From UBA5026 sp949065595 (GTDB lineage Bacteria; Bacillota_I; Bacilli_A; RF39; UBA660), in contig CARSXK010000001.1 in the NCBI GenBank assembly GCA_949065595.1, forward strand, positions 60,182 to 124,181: 64,000 bases of DNA, in the 5' to 3' direction. Made by a program: the position numbers and the translations under genes. The notes beneath the pieces were generated by a model, which was given only the letters and a program-made list of their open reading frames with translations, did not search any database and was not told the origin of the DNA. Below are positions 42,137 to 51,179 of this stretch, in pieces (within the stretch, counting starts at the first letter, position 1; each line of letters starts with the position of its first letter).

Positions 42137-42760
42137 ATGAAAAAAATGTCTGTATTAAATGTTAAGGGTGAAAAAGTAAATGACATTTCATTAAACGAGG
42201 AAGTTTGGGGAATTGTACCAAACGATGCCGTTTTATATGATGCGATTACATTAGCAAGAAATTCCATGAGACAAGGTACTCATGAAACGAAGACACGTAG
42301 TGAAGTAAGCGGTGGAGGAAGAAAACCATGGCGTCAAAAAGGTACTGGTCGTGCAAGACAAGGAAGTATCCGCGCAGCACAATGGTATCATGGTGGTATT
42401 GTATTCGGACCTCATAACAGAAGTTATGACAAGAAAATGAACCGTAAAGAAAGAAGACTTGCTTTAAAATCAGCTTTGGCTTATAAAACAATTAATAGTG
42501 AATTAATTATCGTAGATAAGGTTCAGTTTGAAACAGGTAAAACCAAAGAAGCAAAAGCATTCTTAAATGATTTAAAAATAGAAAAAAATGTATTAATTGT
42601 GGTTGATGCGATTGATGAAAATATGATTTTAGCAACCCGCAACTTAAGTAATGTTATTTTACTAGAAGCAAATGAGATTAATACATTGGATATTGTTTCT
42701 GCAGACAACATGATTGTGACAGAAGCAGCCATCAAACAAATAGAGGAGGTGCTTGTTTAA
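42137..42760 (+). CDS. rplD: 50S ribosomal protein L4
   Basis: A 207-aa large-subunit protein lining the exit tunnel. The tunnel loop SGGGRKPWRQKGTGRARQGS and the HGGIVFGPHNRSYD block are diagnostic. L4 is the classic S10-operon regulator in Proteobacteria; whether it acts on the leader here is unknown. Its stop overlaps the rplW start (TAATG). Confidence 0.98.
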   Translation: MKKMSVLNVKGEKVNDISLNEEVWGIVPNDAVLYDAITLARNSMRQGTHETKTRSEVSGGGRKPWRQKGTGRARQGSIRAAQWYHGGIVFGPHNRSYDKKMNRKERRLALKSALAYKTINSELIIVDKVQFETGKTKEAKAFLNDLKIEKNVLIVVDAIDENMILATRNLSNVILLEANEINTLDIVSADNMIVTEAAIKQIEEVLV

Positions 42761-43041
42761 TGAATAACTATAGAGATATTATTAAGGCACCAATTATTAC
42801 TGAAAAAAGTGCGAATTTAGCACAAACACAAAATACAATGACATTTAGTGTGGATGTAAAGGCCAATAAAACACAAATTAAACAAGCCATTGAACACATC
42901 TTTGATGTCAAAGTAGAAAGTGTTAATACAGTAAACGTAAAACCTAAGAAAAAAAGAGTGGGACGTTATGCTGGAAAAACAAATAAAGTGAAAAAAGCAA
43001 TTGTTAAATTAAGAGAAGGAAGTTCAATTGAACTGAACTAA
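42760..43041 (+). CDS. rplW: 50S ribosomal protein L23
   Basis: A 93-aa protein at the tunnel exit that docks SRP and trigger factor. It starts RDIIKAPIITEKSANL and ends with the basic KKKRVGRYAGKTNKVKKAIV segment. Coupled to rplD by a one-base overlap; GAGGTG of the preceding gene end is its ribosome site. Confidence 0.97.
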   Translation: MNNYRDIIKAPIITEKSANLAQTQNTMTFSVDVKANKTQIKQAIEHIFDVKVESVNTVNVKPKKKRVGRYAGKTNKVKKAIVKLREGSSIELN

Positions 43042-43058
43042 TCTAAAGGAGGATATAT

Positions 43059-43889
43059 ATGGCGATTAAAAGTTATAAACCAAATACTCCAGGGACACGT
43101 GGTATGTCAAAATTAACTTATGAAGAAATTACAAAAACCACTCCTGAAAAGTCATTGGTTGTTACATTAAAGAAAAATGGTGGTCGTAATAATCAAGGTA
43201 AAGTGACTGTAAGACACCGTGGTGGTGGAGCCAAAAGAAAATACCGTATCATTGATTTCAAACGAAACAAAGATGGTGTAGTTGGTACAGTTACTTCTAT
43301 TGAATACGATCCAAATAGAACTGCTAACATTGCTTTAATTACATATGCCGATGGAGAAAAAAGATATATTTTAGCTCCAAAAGGATTAGAAGTGGGAATG
43401 AAGACTGAAAGTGGTGCGAATGCGGATATCAAAGTTGGTAATGCACTACCTTTAGAAAACATTCCAGAAGGAACTATGGTTCATAATGTAGAGTTAAAAG
43501 CTGGCAAAGGTGGAGAATTAGCCCGTTCAGCTGGGTCTAGCGTTCAAATTTTAGGACGTGAAGGAAAGTATACATTACTCCGACTTACCAGTGGAGAAGT
43601 TCGTAAAGTGTTAAGTACTTGTAGAGCGACTATTGGAGAAGTTGGTAATGCGGATCATGAACTTGTAAACATTGGTAAAGCAGGACGTAAAAGACATATG
43701 GGAATTCGTCCTACAGTTCGTGGATCTGTTATGAACCCTAATGATCACCCTCATGGTGGTGGAGAAGGTCGTGCGCCAGTTGGACGTAAAGGACCAGTTA
43801 CTCCTTGGGGGAAACCTGCATTGGGATATAAGACACGTCAAAACAAAAAAGCTTCTGATAAGTTAATTGTTCGTCGTCGTAAAAAATAG
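43059..43889 (+). CDS. rplB: 50S ribosomal protein L2
   Basis: A 276-aa protein next to the peptidyl-transferase centre and needed for subunit joining. It has GRNNQGKVTVRHRGGGAKRKY, and the C-terminal MNPNDHPHGGGEGRAP with the conserved histidine, then WGKPALGYKTR. Seventeen bases follow rplW, including an AAAGGAGG site. Confidence 0.98.
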   Translation: MAIKSYKPNTPGTRGMSKLTYEEITKTTPEKSLVVTLKKNGGRNNQGKVTVRHRGGGAKRKYRIIDFKRNKDGVVGTVTSIEYDPNRTANIALITYADGEKRYILAPKGLEVGMKTESGANADIKVGNALPLENIPEGTMVHNVELKAGKGGELARSAGSSVQILGREGKYTLLRLTSGEVRKVLSTCRATIGEVGNADHELVNIGKAGRKRHMGIRPTVRGSVMNPNDHPHGGGEGRAPVGRKGPVTPWGKPALGYKTRQNKKASDKLIVRRRKK

Positions 43890-43905
43890 TGAAAGGATGG
43901 TTTAG

Positions 43906-44178
43906 ATGGCTAGAAGTTTAAAAAAAGGACCTTTTATTGATGAACATCTAAAGAAAAAGGTTGAGAAAGTTGCATCTTCTGGGAAAAAAGAAGTAATTAA
44001 AACATGGTCTCGCCGTTCAACAATTTATCCTGAATTTATTGGACACACATTTGCTGTTCATAATGGTAAAGAATTTATTCCAGTTTATGTTACAGAAGAT
44101 ATGGTTGGACATAAATTAGGTGAATTCGTACCAACACGTAAATTTGGTGGACATGGCGATAACAAAGATAAGAAATAG
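43906..44178 (+). CDS. rpsS: 30S ribosomal protein S19
   Basis: A 90-aa 30S-head protein. MARSLKKGPFIDEHL, TWSRRSTIYPEFIGHTFAVHNG and LGEFVPTRKFGGH are the family blocks. It follows rplB by 16 bases in the conserved order. Confidence 0.98.
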   Translation: MARSLKKGPFIDEHLKKKVEKVASSGKKEVIKTWSRRSTIYPEFIGHTFAVHNGKEFIPVYVTEDMVGHKLGEFVPTRKFGGHGDNKDKK

Positions 44179-44202
44179 GAATTATCAGGAAGGAGGACTA
44201 AA

Positions 44203-44538
44203 ATGGAAGCAAAAGCGATTGCAAAATCCCTTAGGATCGCACCTCGCAAGTGCCGTTTAGTTATAGATTTGATACGTGGAAAAAGCGTAGAAGAAGCTGA
44301 CACAATTTTAAGCAATTTAAATAAAGATGCGGCAAGATTAAGTCATAAAGTCTTAAAATCTGCAGTAGCGAATGCAGAAAACAATTTACATTTAGATAAA
44401 TCTACTTTATATGTCAAAGAAGCATATGTAAATGAAGGTCAAACGATGAAAAGAATGAAATTTGGTTCACGTGGACACGTGGATCCAATTAAAAAAAGAA
44501 CAAGTCATATCACAATTGTTGTGAGTGATGAAAAATAG
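44203..44538 (+). CDS. rplV: 50S ribosomal protein L22
   Basis: A 111-aa protein whose beta-hairpin reaches the exit tunnel. AKSLRIAPRKCRLVIDLIRG opens the protein; the hairpin region reads GQTMKRMKFGSRGHVDPIKK. The ribosome site AAGGAGG lies in the 24-base gap after rpsS. Confidence 0.98.
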   Translation: MEAKAIAKSLRIAPRKCRLVIDLIRGKSVEEADTILSNLNKDAARLSHKVLKSAVANAENNLHLDKSTLYVKEAYVNEGQTMKRMKFGSRGHVDPIKKRTSHITIVVSDEK

Positions 44539-44554
44539 TAAAGGAGGGTAACTG

Positions 44555-45238
44555 ATGGGACAAAAAGTTAGTCCAATAGGACTTAGAATCGGAATCAATA
44601 AAACTTGGGAATCTAAATGGTACGCAGGAAATAAAGATTTCGCAAAATACTTAAATAACGATAACAAAATTCGTAAGTTTTTAGGAAAAAAATTAAAAGA
44701 TGCATCTGTTTCTAATGTCATCATTGAAAGAAATGCGTCTAAAACAGACATCATTATCCACACTGCAAAACCAGGTGTTGTCATTGGACACGGTGGAGAT
44801 GAAATTGAGAAGTTAAAAAATGAGTTATCAAAATTAGTGAATGAAAATATTCAAATTTCTATTATGGAAATTAAAAATCCAGATATCAATGCAGCATTAG
44901 TTGCAGAAAATATCGCACATCAAATTGAGAATCGTGTTTCATTCCGTGTTGCACAAAAGAAGGCAATCAGAAATGCGATGAAGGCAGGAGCAAAAGGAAT
45001 TAAAACTTCTGTATCAGGACGTTTGGGTGGAGCTGATATGGCAAGAACAGAAGGTTATACAGAAGGAAATATTCCATTACATACTTTAAGAGCTGATGTT
45101 GATTATGCCCATAAAGAAGCAGATACTACTTATGGTAAAATCGGTGTTAAAGTATGGATTTATAAAGGAGAAATCCTTGCCTCTAAAGAAAAGGAGGTAA
45201 AACCAAATGGCAGTCATTCCGAAAAGAACGAAATATAG
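44555..45238 (+). CDS. rpsC: 30S ribosomal protein S3
   Basis: A 227-aa 30S-head protein that forms the mRNA entry helicase with S4 and S5. MGQKVSPIGLRIGI, the KH domain (IHTAKPGVVIGHGGDEIEKL) and the SGRLGGADMARTEGY motif are clear. Its end overlaps the L16 gene by 32 bases, more than is usual, so L16 translation begins inside it. Confidence 0.97.
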   Translation: MGQKVSPIGLRIGINKTWESKWYAGNKDFAKYLNNDNKIRKFLGKKLKDASVSNVIIERNASKTDIIIHTAKPGVVIGHGGDEIEKLKNELSKLVNENIQISIMEIKNPDINAALVAENIAHQIENRVSFRVAQKKAIRNAMKAGAKGIKTSVSGRLGGADMARTEGYTEGNIPLHTLRADVDYAHKEADTTYGKIGVKVWIYKGEILASKEKEVKPNGSHSEKNEI

Positions 45239-45638
45239 AAGACCACACCGTTTACGTTATGATGGTGTAGCCAAAGGAAATACCAAAGTAAATTTTGGTG
45301 AATATGGTTTAATGGCAATGGAAGGTGCTTGGATTACCCAACAACAAATCGAAGCAGCTCGTGTTGCTATGACACGTTATATGAAACGTGGTGGAAAAGT
45401 ATGGATTAATATTTTCCCACATCTTTCATTAACAAAAATTCCATTAGAAACTCGTATGGGTAAAGGTAAAGGACAACCTGAAGTATGGGTTGCCGTTGTC
45501 AAAAAAGGTAAAGTTATGTTTGAAATTGCTGGTGTAGATGAGGCAACAGCACGTGAAGCATTACGTCTTGCAATGCATAAGCTTCCAATCAAATGTAAAT
45601 TCGTAACAAAAGAAAGTGGTGAGGCAAGTGAAAAATAA
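45207..45638 (+). CDS. rplP: 50S ribosomal protein L16
   Basis: A 143-aa large-subunit protein at the tRNA A site. MAVIPKRTKYRRPHRLR, GLMAMEGAWITQQQIEAAR and RMGKGKGQPEVWVA are standard blocks. The start inside rpsC is supported by an ideal AAGGAGGT eight bases upstream and by the conserved N-terminus. Confidence 0.97.
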   Translation: MAVIPKRTKYRRPHRLRYDGVAKGNTKVNFGEYGLMAMEGAWITQQQIEAARVAMTRYMKRGGKVWINIFPHLSLTKIPLETRMGKGKGQPEVWVAVVKKGKVMFEIAGVDEATAREALRLAMHKLPIKCKFVTKESGEASEK

Positions 45639-45834
45639 GGAAATCAGAGAAATGTCTACTGAAGAAATCGTTGCAAAAATAGATGAATGCAAAGAAGAAT
45701 TATTTAATTTACGTTTTAGCCAAGCTACTGGAAATTTAGAAAAACCTTCAAGAATTCATGAATTAAGAAAGTTAGTGGCTCGTATGAAGACCATCTTGCG
45801 TGAACGTGAATTAAGTGTGAAGGAGGAAAATTAA
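45628..45834 (+). CDS. rpmC: 50S ribosomal protein L29
   Basis: A 68-aa helical protein near the tunnel exit, starting KNKEIREMSTEEIVAKIDE and with the ELFNLRFSQATGNLEKPSRI core. I use GTG 45628, which gives the usual N-terminus; the frame also opens at GTG 45616 and 45619, which would add non-conserved residues. It overlaps rplP by 11 bases and rpsQ by one. Confidence 0.93.
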   Translation: MKNKEIREMSTEEIVAKIDECKEELFNLRFSQATGNLEKPSRIHELRKLVARMKTILRERELSVKEEN

Positions 45835-46094
45835 TGGAAACTACTAGTAAGCGTGGAATAGTAGGAACAGTTGTAAGTGATAAAACAGATAAAACCATTA
45901 CGGTTTTAGTAGAAACTTATAAAAAAGACCCACTATATGGAAAACGTGTAAAAGATTCAAAAAAATATGCTGTTCATGATGAAAAGAACGAAGCGAAAGT
46001 TGGAGATAGAGTGCGTATCGTTGAAACGAGACCACTATCAAAAACAAAACATTTCCGTTTAGTCGAAATCGTGGAAAAAGCAGTCATTTTATAA
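45834..46094 (+). CDS. rpsQ: 30S ribosomal protein S17
   Basis: An 86-aa OB-fold protein that organises 16S helix 11. SKRGIVGTVVSDKTDKTITV, KKDPLYGKRVK and VRIVETRPLSKTKHFRLV are family blocks. The start overlaps the rpmC stop (TAATG). Confidence 0.98.
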   Translation: METTSKRGIVGTVVSDKTDKTITVLVETYKKDPLYGKRVKDSKKYAVHDEKNEAKVGDRVRIVETRPLSKTKHFRLVEIVEKAVIL

Positions 46095-46115
46095 AACTGG
46101 GAGGAGGATCAATTT

Positions 46116-46484
46116 ATGGTTCAACAAGAAAGCCGTTTAAAAGTTGCTGATAATTCAGGTGCACGTGAAGTGAGTGTCATTCGTGTACTTGGTGGAAGCA
46201 AAGTAAAAACCGGAAATATTGGAGATATCGTTGTTGCTACGGTTAAAAAAGCAACTCCTAACGGTACAGTAAAAAAGGGAAAAGTTGTAAAAGCTGTCAT
46301 TGTTAGAAGCAAATTTGGTCTAAGAAGAGACGATGGGTCTTATATTAAGTTCGATGATAATGCTTGTGTGATTATTAAGGATGATAAGAGCCCAGTTGGA
46401 ACTCGTGTGTTTGGACCAGTCGCACGTGAATTACGTGATTTAGATTTTATGAAAATTGTATCACTTGCAAAAGAAGTGTTATAA
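46116..46484 (+). CDS. rplN: 50S ribosomal protein L14
   Basis: A 122-aa protein at the subunit interface. MVQQESRLKVADNSGAREV, RRDDGSYIKFDDNACVII and GTRVFGPVARELRD are diagnostic. The ribosome site GGAGGAGG lies before the ATG. Confidence 0.98.
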   Translation: MVQQESRLKVADNSGAREVSVIRVLGGSKVKTGNIGDIVVATVKKATPNGTVKKGKVVKAVIVRSKFGLRRDDGSYIKFDDNACVIIKDDKSPVGTRVFGPVARELRDLDFMKIVSLAKEVL

Positions 46485-46504
46485 GTTTCAGTAAGGAGGA
46501 AAAC

Positions 46505-46813
46505 ATGAACTTTAAAACGGGAGATAAAGTTGTTGTTATTTCTGGAAAAGATAAGGGAAAAGAAGGAAACATTACAAAAATATTACGTGCTGAAAATAAG
46601 GTTGTTGTTGAAGGTGTCAATGTTGCCAAAAAACACATCAAACCAAATGGACAAACATCTGGTAGTATCGTAGAAGTAGAATTACCAATTCATGCTTCAA
46701 ATGTAATGATTATTGACCCTAAAACCAAAAAGGGAACCAGAATAGGACATACTGTTGATAAAAACGGAAAGAAAATTAGAGTATCGAAAAAATCGAATTC
46801 TAACATTGATTAA
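46505..46813 (+). CDS. rplX: 50S ribosomal protein L24
   Basis: A 102-aa assembly-initiator protein with an N-terminal KOW motif (GDKVVVISGKDKGKEGNI) and HIKPNGQTSGSIVEVELPIH. Normal length and position between rplN and rplE. Confidence 0.98.
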   Translation: MNFKTGDKVVVISGKDKGKEGNITKILRAENKVVVEGVNVAKKHIKPNGQTSGSIVEVELPIHASNVMIIDPKTKKGTRIGHTVDKNGKKIRVSKKSNSNID

Positions 46814-46830
46814 TTGGAAGGAGGGTATAT

Positions 46831-47370
46831 ATGAACCGCCTAAAAGAAAAATATAATACAGTCATCATACCTAGTTTGAGAGAAAAGTATAGTTACAAGA
46901 GTGTAATGGAAGTGCCTAAATTAGATAAAATTGTAATCAATATGGGTGTTGGAGAAGCCACATCAAACAGCAAAATGTTAGAAGCGGCTATGAAGGATTT
47001 AGAGATTATTACAGGCCAAAAACCAGTTGCTACGAAAGCTAAAAAAGCCATTGCTGGATTTAAAGTAAGAGAAAATCAAGCGATTGGTTGTAAGGTTACT
47101 TTAAGAGGAGAAAATATGTATAACTTTTTAGATAAATTAATCAGTATTACATTACCTCGTGTCAGAGACTTTAGAGGGCTTTCCAATAAAGCATTCGATG
47201 GTAGAGGAAACTACACAATCGGATTAAATGAACAATTAATTTTCTCAGAAATCGTATATGATGATGTTGTGAAAGTACGTGGAATGGATATCGTTTTTGT
47301 AACAACAGCAAAAACAAATGAAGAAGCGTATGATCTTTTAAAAGGTTTCGGTATGCCATTTAAAAAGTAA
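46831..47370 (+). CDS. rplE: 50S ribosomal protein L5
   Basis: A 179-aa 5S-rRNA-binding protein of the central protuberance. PKLDKIVINMGVGEATSN, TGQKPVATKAKKAIAGFKVR and LPRVRDFRGLSNKAFDGRGN are family blocks. The ribosome site is AAGGAGGG. Confidence 0.98.
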   Translation: MNRLKEKYNTVIIPSLREKYSYKSVMEVPKLDKIVINMGVGEATSNSKMLEAAMKDLEIITGQKPVATKAKKAIAGFKVRENQAIGCKVTLRGENMYNFLDKLISITLPRVRDFRGLSNKAFDGRGNYTIGLNEQLIFSEIVYDDVVKVRGMDIVFVTTAKTNEEAYDLLKGFGMPFKK

Positions 47371-47388
47371 CTATTATAGGAGGATATT

Positions 47389-47574
47389 ATGGCTAAGAAA
47401 AGTATGATTGTAAAACAATCAAGAAAACCAAAATTCAAAGTACGCGAGTATACACGTTGCGAAAGATGTGGAAGACCTCATGCAGTACTTAAAAAATATG
47501 GAATTTGCCGTATTTGTTTTAGAGAACTTGCTTACAAAGGACAGATTCCAGGAGTGAAAAAGTCTAGTTGGTAA
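47389..47574 (+). CDS. rpsN: 30S ribosomal protein S14, zinc type
   Basis: A 61-aa protein with four zinc cysteines (CERCGRPHAVLKKYGICRIC), the short C+ form of S14 found in Bacillota. The C-terminus FRELAYKGQIPGVKKSSW is typical. Ribosome site AGGAGG. Confidence 0.98.
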   Translation: MAKKSMIVKQSRKPKFKVREYTRCERCGRPHAVLKKYGICRICFRELAYKGQIPGVKKSSW

Positions 47575-47594
47575 GACGGAAGGGAGGACATAGT

Positions 47595-47996
47595 ATGGGA
47601 ATTGTAAACGACCCAATCGCAGATATGCTTACAAGAATTCGTAATGCAAATCAGATGCGTTATCTAGAGGTTGAAGTACCCGCTTCAAAAATCAAAGTTG
47701 AAATTGCTAAAATATTAAAAGAAGAAGGATTTATCTCTGACTATAAAATTAAGAAGAATCCAGTTCAAAATATTATCGTTTTAAATTTAAAATATGGAGA
47801 AAAGAAAGAACGCGTAATTACAGGATTAAAAAGAATTTCAAAACCTGGTTTACGTGTATATGCTAAGTCAGAAGAAGTACCTAGAGTATTAAATGGTTTA
47901 GGGATTGCTATTTTGTCTACTTCGAAAGGAATTATGACAGATAAAGAAGCAAGAAAACAAACACTAGGTGGAGAAGTTTTGGCTTACGTTTGGTAG
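47595..47996 (+). CDS. rpsH: 30S ribosomal protein S8
   Basis: A 133-aa 16S-binding protein and, in some bacteria, repressor of the spc genes. MGIVNDPIADMLTRIRNANQ and SKPGLRVYAKSEEVPRVLNG with STSKGIMTDKEAR are standard. I use ATG 47595 behind AAGGGAGG; the longer frame from 47568 overlaps rpsN and the ribosome site. Confidence 0.98.
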   Translation: MGIVNDPIADMLTRIRNANQMRYLEVEVPASKIKVEIAKILKEEGFISDYKIKKNPVQNIIVLNLKYGEKKERVITGLKRISKPGLRVYAKSEEVPRVLNGLGIAILSTSKGIMTDKEARKQTLGGEVLAYVW

Positions 47997-48015
47997 AAAG
48001 GTTAGGAGGATTCGT

Positions 48016-48546
48016 ATGAGTCGTATTGGAAATAGAATATTAACAATACCTGAAAATGTAACAGTATCAGTAAATGGAAATATTGTTTCTGTAAAAGGTC
48101 CTAAAGGTGAACTTTCTACTGAAATTAATGAACATATTACGGTACAAGTAAATGGAAATGAACTGACTGTTTCAAGAAGTGATGATATGTATAAAAACTT
48201 TCATGGAACTGCCAATGCCAATATTCATAATATGATTATTGGAGTAACTGAAGGTTATCTGCGTGAATTAGAAGCAGTTGGTGTCGGATATCGTTTTGCT
48301 GTTAGTGGAAATAAAATCACAGTTACAGCAGGATATTCACATCCTGTCATTGTAGAAGTACCTGCAGGGCTAACAGTTGAATCTGCTAGTAATACAGAAC
48401 TTACAATTAAGGGAATTGATAAATGTCTTGTTGGAGAATTTGCTGCAAATATTAGAAAAATAAGACAGCCTGAACCTTACAAAGGAAAAGGTATTAAATA
48501 TAAAAATGAAATCATCCGTCGTAAAGAAGGAAAGAAAGCAGCATAA
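48016..48546 (+). CDS. rplF: 50S ribosomal protein L6
   Basis: A 176-aa protein near the GTPase centre. It starts SRIGNRILTIPENVTVSVNG and ends with QPEPYKGKGIKYKNEIIRRKEGKKA. Start ATG 48016 follows TTAGGAGG; the frame extension to 47968 lies within rpsH and is not conserved. Confidence 0.98.
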   Translation: MSRIGNRILTIPENVTVSVNGNIVSVKGPKGELSTEINEHITVQVNGNELTVSRSDDMYKNFHGTANANIHNMIIGVTEGYLRELEAVGVGYRFAVSGNKITVTAGYSHPVIVEVPAGLTVESASNTELTIKGIDKCLVGEFAANIRKIRQPEPYKGKGIKYKNEIIRRKEGKKAA

Positions 48547-48573
48547 CGTAATTTAGTAAAGGAGAGTCATACT

Positions 48574-48936
48574 ATGATTAAGAAAGTATCTCGAAATGAT
48601 GTACGTAAAGCGAGACACGCTCGTGTTAGAGAAAAAATCAGTGGAACAGCTAGTGTACCAAGATTAAATGTGTTTCGTTCAAATGGAAATATTTTTGCAC
48701 AAATCATCGATGATGAAAAAGGTATTACATTAGTAAGTGCTTCATCAATTGATAAAGAACTCAAACTTGAAAATGGTGGAAATATGGAAGCTGCAACTAA
48801 AGTAGGAGAATTACTTGCAAAAAGAGCAAAAGATGCAAAAATAAAAGAAGTTGTCTTTGATAGAGGCGGATACCTATATCACGGACGTGTAAAAGCACTT
48901 GCAGATGCTGCACGTGAAAATGGATTAGAATTCTAA
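48574..48936 (+). CDS. rplR: 50S ribosomal protein L18
   Basis: A 120-aa 5S-rRNA-binding protein. RKARHARVREKISGTASVPR, RLNVFRSNGNIFAQIIDD and VVFDRGGYLYHGRVKALADA are diagnostic. Ribosome site AAAGGAGAG. Confidence 0.98.
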   Translation: MIKKVSRNDVRKARHARVREKISGTASVPRLNVFRSNGNIFAQIIDDEKGITLVSASSIDKELKLENGGNMEAATKVGELLAKRAKDAKIKEVVFDRGGYLYHGRVKALADAARENGLEF

Positions 48937-48950
48937 AAGGAGGGTCATAA

Positions 48951-49454
48951 ATGGAAACTAGAAAAAGAGAACCACGCCCAAAACTATATGAAGAACAAGT
49001 CATCAATATAGGTCGTGTTACGAAAGTAACCAAAGGTGGTCGTCATTTCCGTTTCTCTGCTACGGTTGTTGTAGGAGATAGAAAAGGTAAAGTTGGTCTT
49101 GGTACTGGGAAAGCAAATGAAGTACCAGATGCAATTAAAAAAGCGGTTCAAGCTGCTACAAAGAACGTAGTTAAAATATCATTGGTTGATGAAAGAACCA
49201 TTCCACATGATGCGATTGGTGTAAGAGGAGCATCTCGTGTTATGTTAAAGCCTGCGGCTGAAGGTACTGGAGTAAAAGCTGGAGGACCAGTTCGTGCCGT
49301 ACTTGAATTAGCAGGTGTGAAAGATATCCTATCAAAATCACTTGGATCCAATACAAAAATTAATATGGCATATGCAACATTAGAAGCATTAAAATCACAA
49401 AGAACCAAAGAACAAGTGGCTCATTTGCGTGGTAAGAAAGTGGAGGAAATCTAA
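48951..49454 (+). CDS. rpsE: 30S ribosomal protein S5
   Basis: A 167-aa fidelity protein at the mRNA entry. It has the double-stranded RNA-binding fold (RVTKVTKGGRHFRFSATVVV, GDRKGKVGLGTGKANEVPDA) and the RVMLKPAAEGTGVKAGGPVR block. Its stop overlaps the rplO start directly, leaving no room for rpmD (L30). Confidence 0.98.
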   Translation: METRKREPRPKLYEEQVINIGRVTKVTKGGRHFRFSATVVVGDRKGKVGLGTGKANEVPDAIKKAVQAATKNVVKISLVDERTIPHDAIGVRGASRVMLKPAAEGTGVKAGGPVRAVLELAGVKDILSKSLGSNTKINMAYATLEALKSQRTKEQVAHLRGKKVEEI

Positions 49455-49897
49455 TGAAATTACATACGATGAAACCTGCTATTGGTGCTAGAACCACTCG
49501 TAAAAGAGTTGGAAATGGTACAGGTAGTGGTTTAGGAAAAACTTGTGGAAAAGGTCATAAAGGACAAAATGCACGTAGTGGTGGAGGCGTAAGACCTGGA
49601 TTTGAAGGTGGACAATTACCTTTATACAGAAGATTACCAAAAAGAGGATTCACCAATGCGAATTTTAAAACAGAATATGCTGTGATTAATTTAAGTGATT
49701 TAAATAACTTTGAGGATGGTGCTGTTGTGACACCTGAATTATTAAAAGAAATGGGTATCTTAAAAAATCAATTAGATGGTGTAAAAGTATTAGGAAATGG
49801 AATGTTAGAAAAGAAAATCAATGTAAAAGCACATAAATTTTCTAAAGTAGCGAAAGAACAAATAGAAAAATTAGGTGGAAAAGCAGAGGTGATTTAA
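49454..49897 (+). CDS. rplO: 50S ribosomal protein L15
   Basis: A 147-aa protein with the glycine-rich N-terminus TRKRVGNGTGSGLGKTCGKG followed by ARSGGGVRPGFEGGQ and the usual C-terminal domain. It is joined to rpsE by TAATG and to secY by one base, so both neighbours are coupled. Confidence 0.98.
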   Translation: MKLHTMKPAIGARTTRKRVGNGTGSGLGKTCGKGHKGQNARSGGGVRPGFEGGQLPLYRRLPKRGFTNANFKTEYAVINLSDLNNFEDGAVVTPELLKEMGILKNQLDGVKVLGNGMLEKKINVKAHKFSKVAKEQIEKLGGKAEVI

Positions 49898-49898
49898 C

Positions 49899-51179
49899 AT
49901 GTTTGCAAAGTTTAAGCAAATATTGAATCCCAAGAACAAGGATTTACAAAAGAAAATTATATTTACTTTTGTATGCCTATTCCTATTTAAGTTAGGAACA
50001 ACAATTATTGTTCCAGGAATTGATAAAGAAAGTTTAGGAACAGACAATTTAGGATTTTTAGAACTAATTAATGCGATGGGTGGAGGTGCTTTAGAGCAAT
50101 TTTCAATTTTTGCTTTAGGAGTTATGCCATATATCACCGCATCGATTATTGTTCAGTTGTTACAAATGGACATCATTCCTTACTTTGCTGAACTTTCGAA
50201 ACAAGGTGGCACTGGTAGAACCAAACTCAATCAGATTACAAGATATCTAGGAATTGCGTTAGCGTTTATTCAAGGATATATGTTCTCATTTGCATTTGTA
50301 TCTGGTGGAACACCGATGGAATATATGACATTTGCGTTAATTTTAACAGCTGGGACAGCGCTTCTATTATGGATTGGTGACCAGATTACAGCAAAAGGAA
50401 TCGGAAATGGTATTTCGCTTATTATCATGGCTGGTATCATTGCTACGATGCCAAACATGTTTATGGAAGCTTGGAATAATTTTGTAACAGGAGGAACGAC
50501 ACAAGTTGTTACACTTGGTGTTGTTAAATTTGGTCTATTTGTATTACTTTATTTTGCAATCATCCTTGGTGTTGTTTATGTAGAGTGTGCAGAAAGAAGA
50601 ATTCCGATTCAGTATGCGAATCGTTCAACTACATCTGTTATGAATGCAAGTCAAAATTATATTCCGTTTAAGTTAAATTCAGCCGGAGTAATGCCTGTTA
50701 TTTTAGCATCTGCATTTATCTCAATTCCGGGAATACTCGCAAGTTTTATTAAAAATGATGGCTTTCAGTTATTTGTAAGTAAATATTTAACCATGACAAG
50801 TGGAACAGGGTTTGTGATTTACATTGTATGTATATTTGCATTTGCTTATTTTTATACATTCTTACAATTAAAGCCAAAAGAGCTTGCTGAAAATTTAAAT
50901 CAAAATGGTGGTTTTATTCCAGGAATTCGTCCAGGGGATGAAACAGTCAAGTATATTAGTAAAACATTAAAACGTATTACAACCGTTGGAGCTTTATCAC
51001 TTGCAATCATTGCTGGTCTTCCAATTGTATTTGGAGCAATTTCAAGTTTGCCAACGAGTGTGCGTATTGGGGGAACAGGTTTACTCATTGTTGTGGGTGT
51101 TGCCCTAGAAACTTATAAACAATTAGATAGTGAACTGGTAACACGTGCTGGCTATACCAAAAGAAGGCGCAATCGATGA
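49899..51179 (+). CDS. secY: Protein translocase subunit SecY
   Basis: Central pore of the Sec translocon, 426 aa with ten hydrophobic helices. Key segments: the TM2 plug region start (GGGALEQFSIFALGVMPYIT ASI), the C4 loop GTGRTKLNQITRYLG, and cytoplasmic loop C5 YVECAERRIPIQYANR with its SecA/ribosome-binding basic residues. The final RAGYTKRRRNR is a basic tail. It overlaps adk by four bases (ATGA). Confidence 0.97.
   Translation: MFAKFKQILNPKNKDLQKKIIFTFVCLFLFKLGTTIIVPGIDKESLGTDNLGFLELINAMGGGALEQFSIFALGVMPYITASIIVQLLQMDIIPYFAELSKQGGTGRTKLNQITRYLGIALAFIQGYMFSFAFVSGGTPMEYMTFALILTAGTALLLWIGDQITAKGIGNGISLIIMAGIIATMPNMFMEAWNNFVTGGTTQVVTLGVVKFGLFVLLYFAIILGVVYVECAERRIPIQYANRSTTSVMNASQNYIPFKLNSAGVMPVILASAFISIPGILASFIKNDGFQLFVSKYLTMTSGTGFVIYIVCIFAFAYFYTFLQLKPKELAENLNQNGGFIPGIRPGDETVKYISKTLKRITTVGALSLAIIAGLPIVFGAISSLPTSVRIGGTGLLIVVGVALETYKQLDSELVTRAGYTKRRRNR

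Noticed and set aside
42246..42491. His/Phe/Tyr-rich - strand frame inside rplD
   Set aside because: Antisense of a conserved ribosomal protein gene; composition reflects the complement of Lys/Arg/Gly codons.
43193..43841. Two - strand frames inside rplB
   Set aside because: Both are complements of the conserved L2 coding sequence without start signals.
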